Part shown: positions 38,200-43,411 of the stretch, one piece after another
How positions within the stretch are numbered: the first letter of the stretch is position 1
How the letters are laid out: every line of letters begins with the position of its first letter
Source of the DNA: a bacterium
Lineage (GTDB): Bacteria; Patescibacteriota; Patescibacteriia; SG8-24
Assembly: GCA_023246195.1 (NCBI GenBank)
Contig: JAHFIW010000007.1
Span: 1-43,411, forward strand
Reading direction: 5' to 3'
DNA length: 43,411 nt
Made by a program: the position numbers and the translations under genes
Notes under the pieces: model-generated
Database searches by the model: none
Told to the model about the DNA's origin: nothing
The model's input: the letters and a program-made list of their open reading frames with translations, nothing else

Positions 38200-40176
38200 A
38201 TGCGTACGTTCATCCGTTTCCTTCTTTTTCTGCTCGTCGCCTTCGCGGCATCGTGCAGCAGCGACCCGCAAGTTTCTCACGACGACAGCGGTCAATCATC
38301 CACGTCGCTCGGCACCGCGGCCGACCATTCCATGACGTTGATGCTGCCGTTCCCGGCAGGCGAGGAGCGCGTGCTCACTCGCGCTTACCAGACTCCGCCG
38401 ACGCACCTGCGTCACGGTCAGGGGGAGTGGGACGACGGCTATGCGCTCGACTTTGCCGGTGCCGGTTGCGGCGCCAGCTGGGGAACGCCGGTGTTGGCCG
38501 CTGCTGCCGGCGTGGTGGCGGACTATCCGCTGCCGGGCAGCTCTGCCGTGCGGTCACGCCTCGACGCGTCCTACGGGCCAAACCAGGTCTTCATCGACCA
38601 CGGCAACGGCTGCTACAGCCATTACGGACACATGGCCTCGCGTACGGTCAGCGTTGGCCAGCGCGTGCAGCAGGGTGAGCAGATCGGCATGGTCGGCAAT
38701 CTGGGCAACGTGGAGTCGTCCTGTCACCGGGATCCGAAGACCGACGGCGCGCATGTGCACTTCAAGCTGTTCTGCGGCGACAGTGCCATCGTGCCGGAGC
38801 CCATCTCGGGTTACAGCGGCCTCGGCAGCGCGACCGGCGCTCGGCTCTCGCATCACGCGCTGCATCACGCCGTCGGCACTTTGGTGAAGGGCGCTTCCAC
38901 TCCGGAAATCTATCTGGCGTGCGCGCCGGACAAGCTCTGCCACATCCGCGACGAGACGGTCTATCGCTCGTATCGGTTTTGGCAGGACCAGTCGCGAGAA
39001 TGGGAGACGGTCGTGACGGTCAGCGATGACGAGCTGGCTTGCCATGACCGCGGCTTGGACATCGACAAGCCGGTACAGCTCGCGGCGACCACGTGTCTGG
39101 ACGGCGCGTCGTGGCCGACATTCGTCACCTTCGACGACGGCAGTACGCGCTGGCGACGGCGAGTGCCGTTCGCGGCCAGTGCGCCGGAGTATGCCATCTT
39201 GCTGCGTTCGTGGGGCTTTCGCGTCACCGACGTGCTGGTGAACGGGCGTACCTGTGCCATTTCCAAGAACGCTGACGCCTTGCCTCTGCGCGACGGTTCG
39301 GTCATCGAGCAGTCGTCGGACAGTGACTTCTACGTCATCTCCGACGACGGTACGGCTTATCGGCTGTATCGTAACCTGATGCCGGTACTGTACGGACGCG
39401 GCTGGCCGCAGGTCATCCAGGTACCGGACGGCTCCGTGCCTTCGCTGGTGCGCAAGATGGATGCGAGTCATCGCGAGTTCACGGTGACTGACGCCACGAC
39501 GTGCCCGAACGGCAGTCGCGTCATTTCTGCTACGGGGGCGACCGGTGCCAACGGTGGCGGTTCTTCGACCGAGCCGCCGACGGTTTCGCCGGTGAGTTGC
39601 CCTGCTGTCTGCACGGTCGGTGCGCACAGTTGCGTGGACGCGCAGTCGCCAGCGGTTTGCGTTGCGGATGCCGATGGCTGCACTCGTTGGAGCGCGGGTT
39701 CGTGCAACGACGGGTTTGCCTGCAATGCGGCAAGCGGACAGTGCGAAGCGGCACCGGTCGCGACGAACCCGCCCGTAACGCCACCGGTGCAGCAGCCCGA
39801 CGGAGGCATCGTGACCGTGCCGACATTGGCGTGCACGGCCACGGCAACATCGCTGCGAGTCTCTATGAGGGGCGTCTCCTCGCGTAGTCTCGTAGGTGCC
39901 GCCGGTATCACCGATACAGAGCTCTCTTTTATCGCCGCCGGCGGTAACGGGGGACTGTCCTGGTCGTCGACCTCGTCAGCGCAGCCCCGCGTGACGTATG
40001 CAGGTGGCGCATCCGAGCTGGTTCTCGATCTGCCTCTCGGCGTCACGCGCTTCAACCTTTGGGTCTGGGTTGCCTCGCGTAACCAGGCCTACTGGTTCGA
40101 CCTCACCCAATGGTCGACGTCCGGCGCCTGCCATGTTGCCGATGACGGCTACGGCGGCAAGGTCCTGCTCCGCTGA
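38200..40176 (+). CDS. M23 peptidase lipoprotein with Cys-rich repeat region
   Basis: The 658-residue protein has a lipoprotein signal (lipobox region AFAASC, Cys 19), then an M23/LytM metallopeptidase domain with H72 (RHGQGEWDD), D84 (YALDF) and H185-x-H187 (GAHVHF) that bind zinc and cut peptide cross-links in cell wall, here with the full set of conserved residues. A region of about 300 residues without a clear family follows, then a Cys-rich stretch (about 470-515, CPAVCTVGAHSC ... CQCEA-like), a Pro-rich linker and a C-terminal domain of about 110 residues rich in beta. GGAGGAG (38186-38192) supports the start. A small hairpin (38172-38187) overlaps that site. Confidence 0.85.
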   Translation: MRTFIRFLLFLLVAFAASCSSDPQVSHDDSGQSSTSLGTAADHSMTLMLPFPAGEERVLTRAYQTPPTHLRHGQGEWDDGYALDFAGAGCGASWGTPVLAAAAGVVADYPLPGSSAVRSRLDASYGPNQVFIDHGNGCYSHYGHMASRTVSVGQRVQQGEQIGMVGNLGNVESSCHRDPKTDGAHVHFKLFCGDSAIVPEPISGYSGLGSATGARLSHHALHHAVGTLVKGASTPEIYLACAPDKLCHIRDETVYRSYRFWQDQSREWETVVTVSDDELACHDRGLDIDKPVQLAATTCLDGASWPTFVTFDDGSTRWRRRVPFAASAPEYAILLRSWGFRVTDVLVNGRTCAISKNADALPLRDGSVIEQSSDSDFYVISDDGTAYRLYRNLMPVLYGRGWPQVIQVPDGSVPSLVRKMDASHREFTVTDATTCPNGSRVISATGATGANGGGSSTEPPTVSPVSCPAVCTVGAHSCVDAQSPAVCVADADGCTRWSAGSCNDGFACNAASGQCEAAPVATNPPVTPPVQQPDGGIVTVPTLACTATATSLRVSMRGVSSRSLVGAAGITDTELSFIAAGGNGGLSWSSTSSAQPRVTYAGGASELVLDLPLGVTRFNLWVWVASRNQAYWFDLTQWSTSGACHVADDGYGGKVLLR

Positions 40177-40196
40177 ATCTTCCTTTCGTTCCTTCT

Positions 40197-40229
40197 CGGG
40201 TCTCCTTTATGAGGCCCGTCTTTCCTTTG
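40197..40229 (+). terminator. intrinsic terminator of the M23 gene
   Basis: CGGGTCTC (40197-40204) pairs with GAGGCCCG (40211-40218; one T-G pair) with T-rich tail interrupted by C. Moderate strength. Confidence 0.6.
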
Positions 40230-40271
40230 GAAAAATCATATTTTTGAGGTATGTGCGGCCCCGAATAAGCC

Positions 40272-40300
40272 TTGACTGGGCTACTCATTTTTGCTAAGGT
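40272..40300 (+). promoter_or_regulatory. promoter of the orphan 166-residue protein
   Basis: TTGACT (40272-40277), a 17-base spacer and the extended box TGcTAAGGT (TAAGGT at 40295-40300). The leader of about 30 bases carries AAAGGA (40322-40327). Confidence 0.65.
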
Positions 40301-40336
40301 CATGTCGCTCATTTTGCGGCGAAAGGACCACGGACA

Positions 40337-40837
40337 ATGAAAGATCGAAAGGCAATCACGTTACGAGGACTCGACCTCGTGAAAGAGATTCGGGACTTCT
40401 CGAGGTCGCAGGTCGACCTCTGGAAGCGCATTCCTTGGCTCGCCCTGGAGGTCAACGGACGTACCGGCTACGATGGCTGGCTCAATTCCGCTTCTATTAG
40501 CGGCATATGGTTGGTGCACGCCCTCCTTCCCGGTGACAGCGGTCGGGTCAACGCTTTGGTGGACCTTCTCACCGGCGACCTGATCGATACCGCGGCGTTT
40601 CTTCAGGGCGGCAAGTTCGTTCCTCTCAAGGATGACGCGGTACTGCAGTTTTGCTTTGCCATGGACCGGCTCGATGCCTCGGCTATCGTGCACAAGCTTG
40701 CCGCGGATGCCGACAAGCCGCATCTGGCGCATGTCAACGTCGAAAGGCAGCTGGCGTTGCGCGAGAATATCCGCAGGCGCTACAATCTGAAGCCGATGTA
40801 CGACGCCAGCGCCGTTCGTGACCTCGGTTATCGGTAA
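40337..40837 (+). CDS. soluble protein of unknown function
   Basis: The 166 residues contain no signal peptide, membrane helix or known motif. The sequence is well mixed, with several Trp near the start (DLWKRIPW, YDGWL, SGIWLVHALLPGDSG) and a basic C-terminus (RENIRRRYNLKP). The start is supported by a Shine-Dalgarno site nine bases upstream, and the gene is a single unit between its promoter and a strong terminator, so it is clearly real but unplaced. Confidence 0.75.
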   Translation: MKDRKAITLRGLDLVKEIRDFSRSQVDLWKRIPWLALEVNGRTGYDGWLNSASISGIWLVHALLPGDSGRVNALVDLLTGDLIDTAAFLQGGKFVPLKDDAVLQFCFAMDRLDASAIVHKLAADADKPHLAHVNVERQLALRENIRRRYNLKPMYDASAVRDLGYR

Positions 40838-40852
40838 TCTTCAAAGCTTCGC

Positions 40853-40877
40853 CCCGACTTTCGTCGGGTTTTTTTTG
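40853..40877 (+). terminator. intrinsic terminator of the orphan gene
   Basis: CCCGAC (40853-40858) pairs with GTCGGG (40863-40868) around a TTTC loop, followed by eight T. Confidence 0.92.
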
Positions 40878-40944
40878 CCAACAACATCCCACATCCTAAG
40901 GTCTGACCCAAATTTTTTAGCCTAAAAAAGGTGCATAACCGACA

Positions 40945-40973
40945 TTGCCGAAAGGCGTTAATCAGCGTAAAAT
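40945..40973 (+). promoter_or_regulatory. promoter of the flippase-glycosyltransferase genes (nearly leaderless)
   Basis: TTGCCG (40945-40950), a 17-base spacer and TAAAAT (40968-40973). The predicted start near 40980 is about three bases before the ATG at 40983. A second, weaker box pair (TTGCCA 40875, TAAGGT 40897) lies further upstream. Confidence 0.65.
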
Positions 40974-40982
40974 CGCCTCATT

Positions 40983-42452
40983 ATGGCTCAAGGAAAGGTG
41001 GCCAAAAATACGGCCTATCTGGTCGCGGCGTTCGTGGGTCAGAAGATCCTTTCGTTCGTCTATTTTACGTTAGCCGTACGTGCCGTGGGCGTGGAGGGCG
41101 CCGGCAAGTACGTTATCGCCACCTCGTTCACCACGATCTTCTCTATCTTCGTCGATCTCGGCCTTTCCAACGTCCTGGTTCGCGAGGTGGCCAAGTTTCC
41201 GGAGAAGGCAGGGACGTTCCTTTCCAACGTGCTTGGCATCAAGGCCGTTTTGGCGGTCATCACCGTCATTGCCGTGGAGATCGGTGCCTGGCTGTTCGAC
41301 TATCCTCCGGAATTGCGCACGATGATCGCCGTCGCGTCGGCGGTAATGGTGCTCGACTCGATCCATCTGGTATTTTACGCCGTGATGCGCGGATTCCAGA
41401 ATCTCAAATACGAAGCCGTCGGCGTGGTGACCGGTCAATTGGTGACCATCGTCGCCGGCGGCATCTTCTTGTTCGGTTTGCACTTGCCGTTGGTGTCTTT
41501 GATCGTCGCGTTGCTCTGCGGAAGCGTCTGGAACGTGGTGTGGTCGTCGTCGATGCTGCTGCGCAAGTTTCCCATGTCGATCACCCTCAAATTGGAACCG
41601 GTGATGGTCAAATTTTTGCGTGACGTGACCGTACCTTTCGCGTTGGCTGGCATTTTTTCCCGCGTCTACTCCTACGCTGACTCGGTGATGCTCTCAAAGC
41701 TCGGTACTACCGCCGACGTGGGCCTGTACGGCGTGGCCAACAAGCTTTCCTTCGCCTTCCAATTTTTGCCAATGTCATTTGCGGCTGCGGTGTATCCGGC
41801 CATGAGCGAATACTACGTCAGTGACCGCAAAAAGCTTGGCGTCATCTTCGACCAGTCAATGCGGTATCTCATGTACATGGTCGTGCCGCTGTCATTCGGC
41901 ATCGCCGTGTTGGCCAAGCCGCTCATCCTGACGGTGTACGGCAAGCAGTTTGCCGGGGCTACGGTGCCGCTGGAAATCTTGGTGTTTTCGCTCATCTTCG
42001 CTTTCCTGTACTGGCCGTCAGGCTCGTTGCTCAACGCCAGTGACCGTCAAAAAAAGAACACCGCCATTTTGGGCGCGACCATGGTCTCCAACCTGGCGCT
42101 AAACGCCGTGATGATCCCGCTGTTCGGATCCGTCGGTGCCGCGATTTCCGCGCTGACAGCCAACGTGCTGCTGTTCACGCTGGCCCTGCGCTCCGTGCGG
42201 GAAGTCACGCCGTTTGAACGCAGGCCGTTGGTCGTCTCCGCCCTGCAGTGCTTCTTCGCGGCATCGTTCATGGGATTGACCTTGGCCATGCTCCGCCCCT
42301 ACGTGCATTTTACGGCATTGATGCCGCTTGGCGTGATCGAGTACCTGGCAGTGCTGATTGGCGTCGGCGGCATCACCTGGCACGAGGTCAGGGATGTCAT
42401 GGCCGTGTTCATGAGGCGTGGCAAGAAGTTTTCTGATATCGTTTCTCCATGA
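40983..42452 (+). CDS. polysaccharide flippase (Wzx/MATE-like)
   Basis: This 489-residue protein has about twelve to fourteen membrane helices and the layout of the oligosaccharide-lipid flippase group (KVAKNTAYLVAAFVGQKILSF, GVEGAGKYVIATSFTTIFSI, FSRVYSYADSVMLSKLGTTADVGLYGVANKL). Such proteins move lipid-linked sugars to the outer side of the membrane for capsule, O-antigen or glycan synthesis. The next gene is a glycosyltransferase overlapping it by four bases (ATGA), supporting a surface-sugar locus. Confidence 0.88.
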   Translation: MAQGKVAKNTAYLVAAFVGQKILSFVYFTLAVRAVGVEGAGKYVIATSFTTIFSIFVDLGLSNVLVREVAKFPEKAGTFLSNVLGIKAVLAVITVIAVEIGAWLFDYPPELRTMIAVASAVMVLDSIHLVFYAVMRGFQNLKYEAVGVVTGQLVTIVAGGIFLFGLHLPLVSLIVALLCGSVWNVVWSSSMLLRKFPMSITLKLEPVMVKFLRDVTVPFALAGIFSRVYSYADSVMLSKLGTTADVGLYGVANKLSFAFQFLPMSFAAAVYPAMSEYYVSDRKKLGVIFDQSMRYLMYMVVPLSFGIAVLAKPLILTVYGKQFAGATVPLEILVFSLIFAFLYWPSGSLLNASDRQKKNTAILGATMVSNLALNAVMIPLFGSVGAAISALTANVLLFTLALRSVREVTPFERRPLVVSALQCFFAASFMGLTLAMLRPYVHFTALMPLGVIEYLAVLIGVGGITWHEVRDVMAVFMRRGKKFSDIVSP

Positions 42453-43411
42453 AGTCAATCATCCTTGCCACGTTAGAATATCCCGTGCAAAAGGGCGGCA
42501 TTGCCACGTATTTGGCGAATCTGGTCGCCTGTTTTCCGAAGGGGAGCGTGCACGTGCTGGCGCCCGAGAATCCGCAGTCGCATGACACCGACATGCGTTC
42601 TGACGCGTCGATCTTTCGTCGCAACCTTCTTTCTCGCTGGCTTCGTCCGCGTTGGTTGGCCGCGCTGTATTGGACCGACTGGCTGGCAAAAAAAGAGCGC
42701 GCGGACATGCTGATCGTCAGCCACGTGTTGCCGATGGGCTTGGTGGCCCGCATCCTCAAGCGTCGACGCGGCTTGCCTTACGCGGTCATCGTGCACGGCA
42801 TGGACGTGGCGCTGGCATTGGAAGCCGGCGGCTGGAAGCGCGCTCGCGCAAGGGCCGTGCTCGAAGACGCGGAAGTGGTCGTCGCCAACAGCGTGCATAC
42901 CGCGCAGTTGGCCGAAGCGTTGGGCGCGAGGAAGGAAAAGATCGCATTGGTGCGTCCGTCGCCAGGATTCGCGCTCGACACCGTTTTGCCGCCGGATCGC
43001 ATCGAGGCGGTGCGCAAGTTCTACGCCATGCCTACGATCGGATATACGCTGCTGTCCGTGGGACGGCTGGTGGAACGCAAAGGCTTCGCCGAAGTCATCG
43101 AGGCCGTCGCCCTGCTCAAAAAAGACGGGCGTAAGGTCAACCTGGTCATCGTCGGCGACGGTCCGGACAGGCGTAGGCTCGAAGCGCTGGTCAACAGTCA
43201 CCAGGTCGCGGATCTGGTGACCTTTTTGGGGGAAGTTTCCGACGAAGATCTGCCTGGCCTCTATGCTGCGGCCAGCGTCTTCGTGATGGCGCCGAAGAGC
43301 ATCGGGGCGGACGTGGAAGGTTTTGGTATCGTCTATTTGGAAGCAAACCTGATGGGTAAGCCGGTCATCGGGTCGCGCGTAGGCGGAGTGGCCGATGCGG
43401 TGGTGGACGGC
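42449..43411 (+). CDS. family 4 (GT-B) glycosyltransferase, 5' part
   Basis: The gene runs off the right edge; 321 residues are visible. The N-terminus (MKSIILATLEYPVQKGGIATYLANL) fits GT4 enzymes, as do LSVGRLVERKGF (about 207-218), LVIVGDGPDRRRL and EGFGIVYLEANLMGKPVIG with the E-x7-E sugar-nucleotide site. It would transfer a hexose or similar from a nucleotide sugar. Sugar and acceptor are unknown. Confidence 0.92.
   Translation, partial: MKSIILATLEYPVQKGGIATYLANLVACFPKGSVHVLAPENPQSHDTDMRSDASIFRRNLLSRWLRPRWLAALYWTDWLAKKERADMLIVSHVLPMGLVARILKRRRGLPYAVIVHGMDVALALEAGGWKRARARAVLEDAEVVVANSVHTAQLAEALGARKEKIALVRPSPGFALDTVLPPDRIEAVRKFYAMPTIGYTLLSVGRLVERKGFAEVIEAVALLKKDGRKVNLVIVGDGPDRRRLEALVNSHQVADLVTFLGEVSDEDLPGLYAAASVFVMAPKSIGADVEGFGIVYLEANLMGKPVIGSRVGGVADAVVDG

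Noticed and set aside
1-43411. tRNA, rRNA, insertion sequence or attachment site
   Set aside because: Reading both strands by eye, I saw no cloverleaf, rRNA core, transposase or terminal inverted repeat; a covariance-model scan would be needed to exclude small RNAs.

Overview
The window is a GC-rich (roughly 58%), densely coded bacterial stretch with 46 protein genes (the first and last cut by the window edges), no tRNA or rRNA gene that I could see, no insertion sequence and no CRISPR array. All genes but two run on the + strand. Several traits point to the Patescibacteria / candidate phyla radiation, probably a Parcubacteria-type lineage. These are an alanyl-tRNA synthetase that stops after its editing domain, an RNA polymerase alpha subunit without its C-terminal domain, a pairing of a large membrane protein with a VirD4-like ATPase, many small membrane or secreted proteins of unknown role, and very frequent leaderless promoters. 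That placement is inference from gene content, not a phylogeny.

Layout. 1-1210: end of an NAD synthetase-like gene converging on a membrane-anchored unknown. 1241-10539: an unusual cluster of redox genes for a supposedly simple fermenter. It holds an anchored protein with two cytochrome b5-like domains, a diheme cytochrome b with b6-type histidine spacing, an anchored beta-propeller protein, an amidase, an ECF sigma factor with a membrane partner, and then an FMN-binding lipoprotein-like/anchored protein, its flavin transferase ApbE and an RnfD/NqrB-like membrane protein fused to a ferredoxin-NADP reductase-type FAD/NAD module. 10624-15102: a secreted Ala/Lys-rich coiled coil, GAF and PAP2 proteins, a guanylate kinase-like protein and RlmN. 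15267-18320: secD-secF, where SecD carries an inserted parvulin-type prolyl isomerase region. 19197-27011: a run of tightly spaced genes (membrane protein, VirD4/DUF87-like ATPase, HtrA-like protease, alpha/beta hydrolase, C45 Ntn hydrolase, HD phosphohydrolase). 27150-32804: P-loop kinase-like, HAD phosphatase, MnmA, small membrane proteins and AlaRS. 32958-37292: a ribosomal operon infA-rpmJ-rpsM-rpsK-rpsD-rpoA-rplQ-rplM-rpsI. 37439-43411: secreted unknown, M23 peptidase lipoprotein, orphan protein, flippase and glycosyltransferase, the start of a surface polysaccharide locus.

How the genes may work together. The most interesting reading is that 1241-10539 encodes a compact cell-envelope electron-transfer system: NAD(P)H would be oxidised by the FAD/NAD module on the cytoplasmic side, electrons would cross the membrane through the RnfD-like part and/or the diheme cytochrome b, and covalently bound FMN and b5-type hemes would carry them outside. 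No Rieske protein, cytochrome c (no CXXCH seen) or terminal oxidase is in the window, so the electron donor and acceptor are open. The second notable item is the SecD-parvulin fusion, which would place a proline isomerase directly on the translocon's outer face.

Regulation. Two promoter styles recur. Housekeeping genes often have TTGCNN-16/17-TATANT boxes placed so that transcription starts at or within about 10 bases of the ATG (leaderless or nearly so). A smaller group has TTGAC(C/T)-17-TAAGGT or TACCCT boxes, short leaders and clear Shine-Dalgarno sites. Most transcription units end in well-formed intrinsic terminators, two of which start inside the coding sequence or overlap the stop codon.
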